From contig NZ_JACJDV010000004.1 of NCBI RefSeq assembly GCF_014163735.1, positions 62,001 to 126,000 on the forward strand: a DNA stretch of 64,000 bases. Reading direction: 5' to 3'. This document shows, piece after piece, positions 36,327 through 46,120 of the stretch. Source of the DNA: Shewanella sp. SR44-3 (GTDB taxonomy: Bacteria; Pseudomonadota; Gammaproteobacteria; Enterobacterales; Shewanellaceae). Made by a program: the position numbers and the translations under genes. The notes below the pieces were generated by a model. It saw only the letters and a program-made list of their open reading frames with translations, searched no databases and was not told the origin of the DNA. Within the stretch, counting starts at the first letter, position 1. Every line of letters starts with the position of its first letter.

Positions 36327-38120
36327 TTAGTGGGTATACATGGCATCTATGGCAGCGCCATACTTTTGATTAATGGCTTTACGGCGCAGCTTTAACGTCG
36401 GGGTAATTAAACCCGCTTCTATGGTGAAGGCATCAGTGAGTAAAGTAAATTTCTTAATCTGCTCAAACGCAGCTAGGTCATGTTGGAGATTCAACAAACG
36501 CTCTTCAAAATGGGCTAATACTTCACTGCGAGCAAGCAGCGATGCCATAGAGTCAAATGCTATATTTTGCTCTTTGGCCCAATGCTCTAACGCTTCAAAG
36601 GCTGGCACAATTAACGCTGATACAAAGTTACGTCCATCGGCAATAATTGCAACTTGCTCAATAAAGGGACAAGAACCCACTTTGCCTTCAACTCTTTGGG
36701 GCGCAATATATTTTCCGTTAGAGGTTTTCATTAACTCTTTGATACGGTCCGTAATAAACAAGTTCCCTTGTTCATCTAAACGGCCTGCATCACCGGTTTT
36801 TAACCAGCCATCCTCAAATGTGGCTGCGGTGTCTTCCGCGCGCTTATAGTAACCACGCATAACAGCATCGCCACGCACCATAATTTCATCGTTCTCACCT
36901 AGCTTCACTTGTGTTTCTGGAAGTGGCTTACCGTTAGAGCCTGGAACCCGGTTATCAAGCGTGTTCATGGTGACTGTGGCGTTGGTTTCTGTCATGCCAT
37001 AACCACATAACACGGGCACGCAGATGGCGTGAAAAAAATTAACAACAGTGACATCCAATGACGCACCGCCACAAGGCATAAATTTAAGTCTACCGCCCAA
37101 TACAGCTTGCAGCTTGCTGTAAACCAGCTTGTTGGCTAGTTTCCACTGGATACTCAAGCGCTTACTCGGCTTAGCCCTGCCTTGGTTGACCTCAAACTGG
37201 CGGGTTCCTACTGCCATAGCCCAATGAAATAATCTCTGTCTCGCCTTAGGGGCTTTAGACACTTTATCTTGGACCGCACTATACACTTTTTCTAAAAATC
37301 TAGGCACCACACACAAGGTATGTGGACGCACGGCAACAATCGCTTCTTTAATTTTCATTGTGTCTTTTAAATACACATTATGACCACCACGGCATAGAGC
37401 GAAGAAGCTCCAGCTACGCTCGAATACATGACTCAATGGCAAAAATGCGAGCGAAGTATCACCGGGGGTGAAGTTCAAACACGTATCATGTTGACGTATA
37501 GTCGAGGCCATATTGCGATAATCTAGCATCACTCCTTTTGGCTCGCCAGTGGTGCCTGAGGTGTAAATTAAGGTTAATAGATCATCTAAGTTTGCAGCCT
37601 GTAAACGCTCAGCTAAGGCTTCATCTTGAGTGCTTAAATCTGCTGCGATTAGGCTATCAAAATGCACATGATTTGGTGTATCCAGTAGCGCAACACTAGC
37701 ATCAAATACCACTAGATATTCAACACTTGGACATACAGCCTGTAATTTACACGCCATATGATATTGCTCGGCGTCATCAATAAATAACACTTTAGCGCCA
37801 GCATCATTAATGATGAAGCTAGCTTGCTCTTGAGTACTGCTAGGATACACAGGCACCACGACGGCGCGTGCTTTAAGTAAGCCAACATCAACGCAAGTCC
37901 ACTGCGGGCAATTCTGGGACAAAATAACCGCGGTATCCTGAGCTTGAAGGCCGAACTTAATCATCGCCTTAGCCACTTGATGGCTAATACTATCAAATGC
38001 TTTCCAGCTGACTTGCTGCCAAGGCGCTGCCAATTCAAATCCTTCCAGTGCTATGCAGTCCGCGCGCTGTTGGCTCTGCTGCTGTAAGAGTTGAACTAGA
38101 TGATATTGCTCTAATGACAT
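36327..38120 (-). CDS. Long-chain fatty acid-CoA ligase (AMP-forming)
   Basis: A 597-residue adenylate-forming enzyme. Motifs: LIYTSGTTGEPKGVM (P-loop, about residue 185), GYGMTETNATVTMN (acyl/adenine site), DGWLKTGDAGRLDEQGNLFITDRIKELMKTSNGKYIAPQRVE (A8/linker region). It matches the long-chain acyl-CoA synthetases of the FadD15/AAE15 type, longer than FadD proper (561). It activates fatty acids with ATP and CoA. It ends at a strong terminator and appears monocistronic. The chain-length preference is not readable. Confidence 0.92.
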   Translation of the reverse strand: MSLEQYHLVQLLQQQSQQRADCIALEGFELAAPWQQVSWKAFDSISHQVAKAMIKFGLQAQDTAVILSQNCPQWTCVDVGLLKARAVVVPVYPSSTQEQASFIINDAGAKVLFIDDAEQYHMACKLQAVCPSVEYLVVFDASVALLDTPNHVHFDSLIAADLSTQDEALAERLQAANLDDLLTLIYTSGTTGEPKGVMLDYRNMASTIRQHDTCLNFTPGDTSLAFLPLSHVFERSWSFFALCRGGHNVYLKDTMKIKEAIVAVRPHTLCVVPRFLEKVYSAVQDKVSKAPKARQRLFHWAMAVGTRQFEVNQGRAKPSKRLSIQWKLANKLVYSKLQAVLGGRLKFMPCGGASLDVTVVNFFHAICVPVLCGYGMTETNATVTMNTLDNRVPGSNGKPLPETQVKLGENDEIMVRGDAVMRGYYKRAEDTAATFEDGWLKTGDAGRLDEQGNLFITDRIKELMKTSNGKYIAPQRVEGKVGSCPFIEQVAIIADGRNFVSALIVPAFEALEHWAKEQNIAFDSMASLLARSEVLAHFEERLLNLQHDLAAFEQIKKFTLLTDAFTIEAGLITPTLKLRRKAINQKYGAAIDAMYTH

Positions 38121-38222
38121 TGATTGCTACCTTTAGCTTACACTTGTACCTGATAACAGAATTCTACCTGAAAAAACCTTGATGACTCACTACTTTAGTG
38201 CAAATACACTACCTTGGTTGTG

Positions 38223-39548
38223 TCAGTTTAATTTTACTCTGGCAAATTTAGCACTCCCCCAGTGCAGCAGCCACAATCCTGTTAGGCTAAAAATTACGCA
38301 AGCGATTAAGGCGTAACAGGATTCCAATGAAATTGCTCCGGCCGTAGTATTCAAGGTCTCACTAAAAACATCAGCAAAGTGCTTAAGCAATACCGCAACC
38401 AGCGTTATTCCTAAAGCTATACCTAAAAATATAATGCCAATTTGCTTAACACTATTGCTAGCACAGCCCAAACCTAATGCAAGCGCACACAAGCCAAGAT
38501 TAATCAAGTTGAGCTCCAGCCAAGCTGGTAAACTTCCTGTGGAAAAATCATCAATTGCAGTAACCAAAGCAAAAGTCAGGCAGATAAATATCACTAGTTT
38601 TAATTGGCTGCGAAACATCAAGTTGGCAAAGCCTTGCCAGCCATCAAAAATCGGCAATAAATACAAGGTCTGCATCCCGCGCCAACGCATAATACGACTC
38701 CAGTGCAGCAGTAAACACAAGATGCTATTGAGGTAAATAAACATAAAATGTTCTGCATATAGATTCTCTTGGTCACCCAACAGGCTAAAGCTAAGAAAAA
38801 CTAATGGGATAATGATTAAAGGCATTAAAAACAGCGGCCCGATAAAAAAATTCATCGGCATAAAAAACTTTTGTATTGTTTGAGTTACTTTACCTTGGGC
38901 AAAGTTAGGCAGCCACAGCCAGCCAGTTTCGGCACTATTGAGATACACAGATTTAGCTTGGTGATGCCAATGAATACGCTTAAAGGCTAATAATAAATAG
39001 CCTGCTGCCAGTAAATTGATTATCACCAATACTAAAGTTGGCAGATATGCCGCAGCATCAACTGATATTGTGCTGCCAATAAAGATAATAATCGATAAAT
39101 TAAAGACGTTAGGCCGTTGCAGGCATAAAGCAATAAAAGCTGTGCTCACAGCGACAACCAAGCTTAGGGAAGTCAGCAACTGCCACGTATTCAGCATGTA
39201 TAGACAAGCTAGGCTCAAGACTACAAAACTAAATCCAATCAAAGCCATTTGCTTAAAAATATGCCCGCGATAGTGAGGCACAAGTGCAGTCCATTCTGTA
39301 GCTTGTAGTCGTACGCCTTGCCAAGCAATAGCGCAGCTGATGGAGATAATGCCCATATTGAGCATCAAGGCGACGACTTGCTGGGCCTTTTCACCCTCTA
39401 AACTTAGCCCAATCACCAATGCAACAGGCAAACTAAATAATCCAGTGCCTAAAAAACTCACGCAACCCAAATCTTTAAACCAGAATTGCCATAAGCCTTG
39501 TAGCAGATTTGGTTTTGGGCTCGGCATCTTTTCTGAAAGCGAGATCAT
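38223..39548 (-). CDS. ABC transporter membrane protein
   Basis: A 441-residue polytopic inner-membrane protein with about 10-12 helices. Its start overlaps the stop of the ATPase gene (ATGA), and its gene follows GntR and ATPase genes, the layout of YtrA-type exporter operons. So it is the permease partner although its own sequence is not highly conserved. The transported substrate is unknown; related systems respond to cell-wall or envelope stress. Confidence 0.75.
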   Translation of the reverse strand: MISLSEKMPSPKPNLLQGLWQFWFKDLGCVSFLGTGLFSLPVALVIGLSLEGEKAQQVVALMLNMGIISISCAIAWQGVRLQATEWTALVPHYRGHIFKQMALIGFSFVVLSLACLYMLNTWQLLTSLSLVVAVSTAFIALCLQRPNVFNLSIIIFIGSTISVDAAAYLPTLVLVIINLLAAGYLLLAFKRIHWHHQAKSVYLNSAETGWLWLPNFAQGKVTQTIQKFFMPMNFFIGPLFLMPLIIIPLVFLSFSLLGDQENLYAEHFMFIYLNSILCLLLHWSRIMRWRGMQTLYLLPIFDGWQGFANLMFRSQLKLVIFICLTFALVTAIDDFSTGSLPAWLELNLINLGLCALALGLGCASNSVKQIGIIFLGIALGITLVAVLLKHFADVFSETLNTTAGAISLESCYALIACVIFSLTGLWLLHWGSAKFARVKLN

Positions 39549-40387
39549 GAGTGCAGCGCCACAAAGAGTTGTTCTAAATTCAGGCTGCTGACGGCTTTTA
39601 CCCCCTCAATAATCTGTCCTTGGTAGTTATCCACCAACACAGTATTGCCTTGGCGCTGCAACACCCTAAGGTCCGTAGGTAATTGCACATCACCCAGTAG
39701 AGTCAAAGACTTAACTTCCTCCCTTAGGCTATCTATTTCTTTAAATAGCAGTAATTCACCTTGCTTTATTAGGGCGACGTGGCTGGCGACACGCTCAAGA
39801 TCTGAGGTGATATGAGAAGAAAACAGCACTGCTGAACCAGAGCCTAAGGCTAAATCGAATAAATCAGTCATAAACTTACGTCTGGCTATCGGGTCAAGGC
39901 TTGCCACTGGCTCATCAAGCAACAATAGCTTGGGCCGATATGCCATCGCCATAATCAAGGCTAAAGATTGTCTTTGCCCCACTGACAAGCGCTGCACTTG
40001 CATCTTTGGGATTAAGTCAAATCGCTTGAGCCAACTTTGCTCTAAATCCAGATCCCAGCCAGGATAAAAACTGCGGTGCAATGCCAAGGCGGCACTGACT
40101 GTAAAGCCTTCATAACCGAAAGGCTGCTGAGGCACAAAGCCTATTTGAGCCTTAGTTTTCACACTCAAATTATCAGCAGTTTCACCTAAAACTCGAGTCT
40201 CGCCAGCATCCATCGCTAAGATCCCCAAAGCACAATGCATCAAGGTCGATTTTCCTGCACCATTTAAGCCCAGTAACCCTACCACCATGCCTGGATATAA
40301 GTTCATGGTGAGGCCATTAAGCACAGGTTTATTTTCATAGGACTTAACCATATCTCTAATGGATAAAATGGCGCTTTGCTGAGTCAT
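39545..40387 (-). CDS. ABC transporter ATP-binding protein
   Basis: A 280-residue ATPase: Walker A GLNGAGKST (about residue 40), signature region RLSVGQRQSLALIMAM, Walker B KLLLLDEPVASLDP, and the H-loop in FSSHI. Canonical and active-looking. It overlaps the permease gene by four bases and follows the GntR gene by 24 bases. The long C-terminal extension after the H-loop is common in YtrB-type exporters. Confidence 0.93.
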   Translation of the reverse strand: MTQQSAILSIRDMVKSYENKPVLNGLTMNLYPGMVVGLLGLNGAGKSTLMHCALGILAMDAGETRVLGETADNLSVKTKAQIGFVPQQPFGYEGFTVSAALALHRSFYPGWDLDLEQSWLKRFDLIPKMQVQRLSVGQRQSLALIMAMAYRPKLLLLDEPVASLDPIARRKFMTDLFDLALGSGSAVLFSSHITSDLERVASHVALIKQGELLLFKEIDSLREEVKSLTLLGDVQLPTDLRVLQRQGNTVLVDNYQGQIIEGVKAVSSLNLEQLFVALHS

Positions 40388-40411
40388 TGTCTCTCCCTGA
40401 TCTATCTTGAT

Positions 40412-40792
40412 TTAGCCTTGTTTATACCAATGGCTTGCCACTAATGCCTGTAATTCTTCTAAATTCAATCCCAGTTGCCTGGCCTGTTCGATTAAGTTTT
40501 GACACTGAGGAGCCAGTAAATCATCAGTTGCCTGACTGTCATCTTGACTGCGAATGGCAACCCGAGTCGCTTGACCGCGACGACGCTCAAGCCAGCCTTG
40601 CTCCACCAAGCCTTGAATGGCGCGGGAAACCGTCATCGGGTTCACCGCTAGTACTTCGGCAATTTGCCTCACTGAGGGCAGTACCTCTTCAGCCTGCAGC
40701 TGCCCACCCACAATTAAGCGCACGATTTGCTCGTGGAGTTGGCGATAAATGGGTTCGCCACTATTGGGGTTGACATTAATCAGTTCTAACAT
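40412..40792 (-). CDS. GntR-family (YtrA subfamily) regulator
   Basis: A 126-residue regulator consisting of a GntR winged helix (EPIYRQLHEQIVRLIVGGQ, then LPSVRQIAEVLAVNPMTVSRAIQGLVEQGWLERRRGQ) and a short helical tail, the compact YtrA form that lacks a large ligand domain. Such proteins repress the ABC operon they begin. It heads the ATPase-permease operon, with a palindromic site just upstream of its start. Confidence 0.92.
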   Translation of the reverse strand: MLELINVNPNSGEPIYRQLHEQIVRLIVGGQLQAEEVLPSVRQIAEVLAVNPMTVSRAIQGLVEQGWLERRRGQATRVAIRSQDDSQATDDLLAPQCQNLIEQARQLGLNLEELQALVASHWYKQG

Positions 40793-40806
40793 TAGCCTCT
40801 ATACAC

Positions 40807-40826
40807 TGTATTAATTCATTGATACA
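40807..40826. promoter_or_regulatory. Palindromic operator for the GntR/YtrA regulator
   Basis: TGTATTAATTCATTGATACA reads the same on both strands at 16 of 20 positions. It sits 15 bases before the GntR start and 54 bases before the divergent hydrolase gene, so one bound dimer could cover promoters in both directions. Confidence 0.65.
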
Positions 40827-40879
40827 CCGATACGGTCAACATTAACACAGCGAACCTAAAAAGCAAAAAGGAAAATACC

Positions 40880-42433
40880 ATGGCAACAAGGAACCCGGCG
40901 CTAACTCTGGGGCTAACCAAAACACTCCCCCATGCAATGACAGCATTGGCGGTGTTAACGACGCTAACCCTAGTTGCATTTACTGCGCCTAAAGCAAAGG
41001 CACAGGACTCATTAGCTGTTGAAACTCATGCTTGTTATCTGGATGGCCTGGATGAAAGCTTACAGTGCGGTGCTATCCAAGTGGCAGAAAACCCGAATAA
41101 ACCAGACGGTCGCACCATAGCCATTCATTACGCCATTCTGCCTGCAATTAAAAATGGTCATCAAAAACAAGCACTGCTCGCTATTGCTGGCGGACCAGGA
41201 CAATCAGCAATTGAAAATGCTGCCAGCTTTAATCAGATGCTCACCAAAGTAAGGCAAAATAGAGATATTTTACTAATAGATCAGCGTGGGACCGGTCAGT
41301 CAAATCCACTGCAATGTGAAGATACTATTGATATATTTTCCTATGATGATCAACAAGTTGATTTCAGCGCTGAAACACAAAAATGCTTAGATAAAATAAC
41401 TGTCGATGGCACAGATGTGACTCAATACGGTAGCGTTAACGCCCTTAATGATTTTGAAGCCGTACGCAAACACCTAGGCTACGATAAATTACACCTTTAC
41501 GGTATTTCCTACGGCACTCGCATGGCGCAGCTGTATATGCGCCATTTCCCCGAATCACTACTTACTGTCACATTAGATGGTGTAGTGCCTATGCAGCAAA
41601 GTGTACTGGCCATAGGTGATTCAATTGAAAGGGCCCAGAGTTTGTTACTCACAGAGTGTAATAGCACCCCAAGCTGCCAGCAGGCGTTCCCCAACTTAAC
41701 TGATGACTTTACCGACGTTGATGCAACATTAGCTAAAGCGGCCATTATTGAGCAGAGCCGCGACCCACTCACTAATGAAATCATTAACTTCACACTCACT
41801 CGTGGCAAATATTTAAACAGCCTACGCATGGCCATGTACACCCCAAGTCTTCGTGCACTATTGCCACACACAATACATCAAGCTGCAAAGGGTAATTACC
41901 AACCTCTACTCGGGCTTTATGGATTAACCGCTAACAGTACTGGTATATCGTTAGGCATGCATTCATCGGTAGTTTGTGGTGAGGATGTCCATAGGATCAC
42001 CGATGCCATGCGCCAAAGTGCCAAAAGCTCTTTTGCAAGTCGCACTATGCTTGAAGGTATAGAGCTTGGCTGCGCGGTATGGAAGATGCCAACTATGGGG
42101 CAAGATTTCAGTGACGCCATCAGCAGCGATATTCCAACTCTATTATTATCCGGTGAGTTAGATCCAGCGACCCCACCGAGCTGGGGGGTATTAGCCCAAG
42201 AGAAACTCAATAACAGCCAACACTTTATCGCCCCCTACGCCACCCATGGCGTTGCCTACCAATCTTGCGCCAATGATTTAGTTGCGCAGCTGGTAAGCAC
42301 GGGTTCAGTGAAAGAACTTAATGGCGAATGTTTACAAAAAGATGTGCGCCGCAGCTTTTATCTCAATGCCAACTCTGTTGAGCCTGTAACAGAAGTGATG
42401 AGCACCACAGACACCAACAAGGATGGGAATTAA
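40880..42433 (+). CDS. Exported alpha/beta hydrolase, TAP-like peptidase
   Basis: A 517-residue exported serine hydrolase of the tripeptidyl/prolyl aminopeptidase type. A long N-terminal segment (to about residue 40) contains a hydrophobic stretch ending PKAKAQ, a likely signal peptide. The triad is in place: nucleophile Ser in YGISYGTRMA, Asp in SGELDPATPP, His in APYATHG. RGTGQS is the oxyanion loop. Several Cys suggest disulphides in the periplasm. It begins a probable operon with the NatA/NatB-type exporter: the stop is only two bases before the next ATG. Confidence 0.88.
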   Translation: MATRNPALTLGLTKTLPHAMTALAVLTTLTLVAFTAPKAKAQDSLAVETHACYLDGLDESLQCGAIQVAENPNKPDGRTIAIHYAILPAIKNGHQKQALLAIAGGPGQSAIENAASFNQMLTKVRQNRDILLIDQRGTGQSNPLQCEDTIDIFSYDDQQVDFSAETQKCLDKITVDGTDVTQYGSVNALNDFEAVRKHLGYDKLHLYGISYGTRMAQLYMRHFPESLLTVTLDGVVPMQQSVLAIGDSIERAQSLLLTECNSTPSCQQAFPNLTDDFTDVDATLAKAAIIEQSRDPLTNEIINFTLTRGKYLNSLRMAMYTPSLRALLPHTIHQAAKGNYQPLLGLYGLTANSTGISLGMHSSVVCGEDVHRITDAMRQSAKSSFASRTMLEGIELGCAVWKMPTMGQDFSDAISSDIPTLLLSGELDPATPPSWGVLAQEKLNNSQHFIAPYATHGVAYQSCANDLVAQLVSTGSVKELNGECLQKDVRRSFYLNANSVEPVTEVMSTTDTNKDGN

Positions 42434-42435
42434 TC

Positions 42436-43170
42436 ATGATTAGTGTCAACAATTTATCTAAGAAAATCGGCACAGTTCAAGCATTAGACAAGCTTAGCTT
42501 TCAGGCTGAAAACGGCCAAATCACAGGGCTACTTGGCCCCAATGGCGCAGGTAAAACCACCTGTTTGCGCACCCTATTTGGCCTGCTTAAACCTGATGCT
42601 GGCTTTTGTGAAATCGAGGGGATAGATGTCGCCCAAGATCCCATCGCCGCTAAGCAGCAATTAGGCTTATTTCCCGACCCTTTTGGCCTGTACGATCGCT
42701 TAACGCCAAGAGAGTACATAAGTTATTTTGCCGAGCTAAGCGGCATGAGTCGCGTGCAAGCTAAAGCGGCCACCAGCAAGGTGATAGCCCAACTTAAACT
42801 TGAAGATATCGCCGATAGACGCTGCCAAGGCTTCTCTCAAGGGCAAAGAATGAAAACCGCACTGGCCCAAGCCATAGTGCACCAACCAAGCAACATTATT
42901 TTAGATGAGCCCACCCGCGGTTTGGATGTGATGAGCACGCGCTTATTACGAGACATACTCATCGAGCTTAAAAACCAAGGCCATTGCGTACTGTTTTCTA
43001 GCCACGTAATGCAAGAAGTCGCCGCACTGTGCGACAAAGTCATTGTCATGGCTCAAGGAAAAGTGGTCGCCGTAGGCAGCCCACAGGAGCTGTGCCAGCA
43101 AACAGGTAAAGACTCCCTAGAAGAAGCCTTTATTACACTTATCGGTACCGATGAAGGGATTGCAGCATAA
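42436..43170 (+). CDS. ABC transporter ATP-binding protein (NatA-like)
   Basis: A 244-residue ATPase with Walker A LGPNGAGKTT, signature FSQGQRMKTALAQA, Walker B NIILDEPTRGLDV and FSSHV. NatA partners NatB in sodium or drug export; the pairing here with a NatB-like permease supports the name. It overlaps the permease by one base (TAATG) and follows the hydrolase by two bases. Confidence 0.93.
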   Translation: MISVNNLSKKIGTVQALDKLSFQAENGQITGLLGPNGAGKTTCLRTLFGLLKPDAGFCEIEGIDVAQDPIAAKQQLGLFPDPFGLYDRLTPREYISYFAELSGMSRVQAKAATSKVIAQLKLEDIADRRCQGFSQGQRMKTALAQAIVHQPSNIILDEPTRGLDVMSTRLLRDILIELKNQGHCVLFSSHVMQEVAALCDKVIVMAQGKVVAVGSPQELCQQTGKDSLEEAFITLIGTDEGIAA

Positions 43171-44306
43171 TGAAAAATTTAATATTTTCTATGGTTAGAA
43201 AGGAACTTATTGATGCCGCTCGAGACAAGCGATCCGTAATGGCAGGTCTCTATTATGCTATCGGCACGCCACTTATCATGTGCGGTCTGTTTATGGTGCT
43301 TATAGGCCAGCTTTCTAGCCCTGATACCTTAGCGATTAAGATAGAGCAGCCACAAAACGCCCCAGATTTAGTGCGCTACCTAGAGCAAGCTGGCATTAGT
43401 CATAGCGACGGCGAAGATGTCAAAGCCATTAGCCTTATTATCAGTGATGACTACGCCGAGCAAATGGCCAAAGCACAACCTGCTGTAGTGACCCTTGTTG
43501 CCGATAAATCCAATGAAAAACTGCAAAACTCCATTCGCCGCGTTGAAACTAAGCTGCAAGCTTATAGTGGTGAGATGGGCAGCTTACGCCTTATTGCCCG
43601 CGGCATTAGCCCGCAAGTGATGCGACCGATTAATATCAAGGTGGAAGATCAAGCCACTGCAGATTCAAAAGGCGGCATGATCTTAGGCTTAACCATCTTT
43701 ACCATGATTTATTCAGTCTTTATTTCCGGAATGAATCTAGCTATCGACACCAGTGCCGGAGAGCGTGAACGTAACTCACTAGCCTTGCTGTTAAGTCACC
43801 CTATCACCAGCAGACAACTGGTATTAGGCAAGGTGATTGCCGTTTCTTGTTTTGCGTTACTCGGGCTGGTGCTTATCTCACTGGTGTCTAAAATTGCCTA
43901 TCCTTTTGTGCCTTGGCAAGAGCTGGGTTTTAGCGTGAATTTAAGCAATATCTTTATCGCACTCATGCTGTTGATTGGCATTCCATTAGCCATTATGGCG
44001 GCAAGCTTGCAGTTATTTGTGTCATTTATGGCCAAAAGCTTTAAAGAAGCCCAATCCTATTTAACCATAGTGCTGTTTGTGCCTTTGGCATTATCTATGG
44101 CGGCCAGTTACAACATAGCCCCAGACGTACTGGAGTGGCTGCCCGTATCTGGCCAGCAATTAGCCTTAATGGATTTTATTAAGGGCCGTGACATGTCCAT
44201 ACTGCAGTTGGCGGTGTCATCCTTAACAACCTTAGTGATTTCAATGGGTTTAATTTTGGGGTTAGAAAAATCCCTAAAGAGCGAAAAAGTGGTGTTTGGT
44301 CTTTAA
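43170..44306 (+). CDS. ABC transporter permease (NatB-like)
   Basis: A 378-residue ABC-2 type permease: first helix at about residues 25-45, a large extracytoplasmic domain of about 130 residues, then five helices. The ERERNSLALLLSHPITSRQLVLGKV segment is the coupling region that defines NatB/YhaP-type exporters. It forms a complex with the preceding ATPase. The export substrate is not known; sodium is the textbook case in Bacillus. Confidence 0.9.
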   Translation: MKNLIFSMVRKELIDAARDKRSVMAGLYYAIGTPLIMCGLFMVLIGQLSSPDTLAIKIEQPQNAPDLVRYLEQAGISHSDGEDVKAISLIISDDYAEQMAKAQPAVVTLVADKSNEKLQNSIRRVETKLQAYSGEMGSLRLIARGISPQVMRPINIKVEDQATADSKGGMILGLTIFTMIYSVFISGMNLAIDTSAGERERNSLALLLSHPITSRQLVLGKVIAVSCFALLGLVLISLVSKIAYPFVPWQELGFSVNLSNIFIALMLLIGIPLAIMAASLQLFVSFMAKSFKEAQSYLTIVLFVPLALSMAASYNIAPDVLEWLPVSGQQLALMDFIKGRDMSILQLAVSSLTTLVISMGLILGLEKSLKSEKVVFGL

Positions 44307-44333
44307 TCTGAAGAGTTAAACAAGGAGTTAAAA

Positions 44334-44591
44334 ATGGAAACTGATCTCTTTAAATTTACTTTAGTGTTGGTCATAGGTGTAAGCGTAATGGTATCGGAAA
44401 TGTACAAGCAATATTTGCGTTCCAAGACGCGGCAACCCGCTTGCGATGCCAAAAGCCAATTGAATGCTGATAGCCAGTTAAAAACTGAGCTAATGGCACA
44501 AAATCAAGCCTTAAAAGCTCGTGTCGAAGTGCTTGAAAGGCTAGTGACAGAAGACAGCTTCGAGCTAAAACAGCAGTTTAAGCACTTATAA
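44334..44591 (+). CDS. Small membrane protein with coiled coil, PspB-like
   Basis: An 85-residue protein: one membrane helix (about residues 5-22), then a heptad-rich cytoplasmic tail (LMAQNQALKARVEVLERLVTED). This matches the layout and the RVxxLExLxT tail of phage-shock protein PspB. Overall similarity is low, so it may be only an analogue. AAGGAG stands before the ATG. It ends the hydrolase-NatAB operon, just before a terminator. Confidence 0.65.
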   Translation: METDLFKFTLVLVIGVSVMVSEMYKQYLRSKTRQPACDAKSQLNADSQLKTELMAQNQALKARVEVLERLVTEDSFELKQQFKHL

Positions 44592-44633
44592 TTCTTAGTT
44601 GCTCACGCACCCGCTTAACCAGTAAAAAAGAAC

Positions 44634-44674
44634 AAAAAAGCCACCTAAACTTAATGCTCAGGTGGCTTTTTTTA
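44634..44674. terminator. Bidirectional terminator between the NatAB operon and mog
   Basis: AAAAAAGCCACCT and AGGTGGCTTTTTTT pair perfectly around a 13-base loop. It stops the plus-strand exporter operon and the convergent mog gene. Confidence 0.92.
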
Positions 44675-44702
44675 TACCTCACAACCGTTAGCGTAGTATG
44701 AG

Positions 44703-45236
44703 TTACTTAGCTTTCGGCCTAAACGGCTTAATCACACTCTCATTGCAGACCAAATACGGCCCTTCCATTAGATCTATGCAATAGGGAATAGCCGGGAACA
44801 CCGCATCCAAACATTCACGGATAGACTTAGGTTTACCAGGAAGATTAACAATCAAGGAGTTACCGCGAAGACCTGCGGTTTGACGGGATAAAATCGCTGT
44901 CGGCACAAATTTAAGTGATTCGGCACGCATCAACTCGCCAAAACCAGGCATCATGCGATCGCATACAGCTTCAGTGGCTTCAGGGGTCACATCGCGTTTT
45001 GCTGGACCGGTACCGCCAGTGGTCACTATCAAGCAGCAATCTTGTTCATCGGCCATGTTAATTAAGGTAGCTTCTATGATGTCACGTTCATCAGGGATCA
45101 CCTGATACACAGGCTCCCACTCGCAGCTTAAATAATCATTTAGCGTGTCTATAATCGCCTGACCCGATAAATCTTCATAAATACCGGCGCTGGCTCTATC
45201 ACTGACTGTGACGATACCAATTTTTGCTTTGCTCAT
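44703..45236 (-). CDS. mog: Molybdopterin adenylyltransferase
   Basis: Mog adenylates molybdopterin before molybdenum insertion. The 177-residue protein has the MoaB/Mog signatures VTVSDRASAGIYEDLSG at the N-terminus and TTGGTGPAKRDVTPEAT in the middle, with LPGKPKSIRECL near the end. Length is normal. It works upstream of MobA/MobB encoded at 5.7-6.9 kb, although far away. It is a single gene with AGGAA upstream. Confidence 0.95.
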   Translation of the reverse strand: MSKAKIGIVTVSDRASAGIYEDLSGQAIIDTLNDYLSCEWEPVYQVIPDERDIIEATLINMADEQDCCLIVTTGGTGPAKRDVTPEATEAVCDRMMPGFGELMRAESLKFVPTAILSRQTAGLRGNSLIVNLPGKPKSIRECLDAVFPAIPYCIDLMEGPYLVCNESVIKPFRPKAK

Positions 45237-45346
45237 AATATAGTTTCCTGCATTTCACTTGCTGCGGCTGGCTAAAATAGCATAAAAAACTCAGCCGACA
45301 TGGGCTAAAGCCCTAAAAGCTGATCTCACTAACAATGTTAAGGATA

Positions 45347-45868
45347 TTAACTCGCCTCTCTTGGGGACAAATCAACATCTTCAAGGCGTTTAGCAGTCCA
45401 AAATCTGGGAGCCCAATACACATTATTAAGGCTCGATATTTTCACGCCTTTTTTAGTGGATGCATGCAGGAAATTATTATCACCCACATAAATCCCCACA
45501 TGTTGAACACGGGGGTTAACTTTAAAAAACACTAGATCGCCAATTTCTAGTTCATGGCGTTTAATTTCTTGACCTAATATCTTTTGCCCCATCACAGTGC
45601 GAGGTAAATATTGGCCAACGATGTCTTTATAAGCCAGATACACCATGCCAGAGCAATCAACCCCTTTTTTACTCAGCCCACCCAGACGATAAGGCGTACC
45701 GCGCCATTCATCGTGAAACTCAAGCAAGGTAGACTCACGCCAACTGGGCTTTTGCACTATTACAGGCGCAACCACCACCGGCTTTTTTACAACAACAACC
45801 TCAGGCACTTTCGTTGCACAAGCACTCATCAACAACGCCGAGCACGCAATCAATAACAGCTTTTTCAA
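45347..45868 (-). CDS. NlpC/P60 lipoprotein, Spr/MepS-like endopeptidase
   Basis: A 173-residue outer-membrane lipoprotein with lipobox LMSAC. After a Val/Pro-rich linker the NlpC/P60 domain (residues about 45-170) has the catalytic Cys in VDCSGMVYLA, His in VQHVGIYVG and the third polar residue in FLHAST. Such enzymes cut peptidoglycan cross-links so that the wall can expand. The start is a TTG at 45868 with GGAG eight bases before (MKKLLLIACSALL); further upstream non-ATG starts are possible. It is the neighbour of yhiN in the pre-insertion chromosome. Confidence 0.9.
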   Translation of the reverse strand: MKKLLLIACSALLMSACATKVPEVVVVKKPVVVAPVIVQKPSWRESTLLEFHDEWRGTPYRLGGLSKKGVDCSGMVYLAYKDIVGQYLPRTVMGQKILGQEIKRHELEIGDLVFFKVNPRVQHVGIYVGDNNFLHASTKKGVKISSLNNVYWAPRFWTAKRLEDVDLSPREAS

Positions 45869-46115
45869 GGGGAACACTCCAGCACTCAAACCGCTTATTT
45901 CAGGCCATTGAGCACAAAAAATAATAAAAAAGGCAATAATCCGCCATTAATACAGGATTTTATATATAAAGAGAATAGCTTAATACCATAAGTAGGCTAA
46001 ATAACCTGCAACTTTCGCGATAAACCACTTGAGGGTGAAATTCGACAGAGGAACAGCAAAAATTAATATTAGCTGTCACAGCAAGCTCCTATTATTAGAT
46101 ATGATCATAACGCAA

Positions 46116-46120
46116 AACTA
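46116..46120. repeat. Target-site duplication, left copy
   Basis: AACTA directly abuts the left tip of the Tn7-like element and is repeated at 63910-63914 just outside the right tip. Five bases is the duplication length of Tn7-family transposition. This copy lies 249 bases from the NlpC/P60 gene start. Confidence 0.93.
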
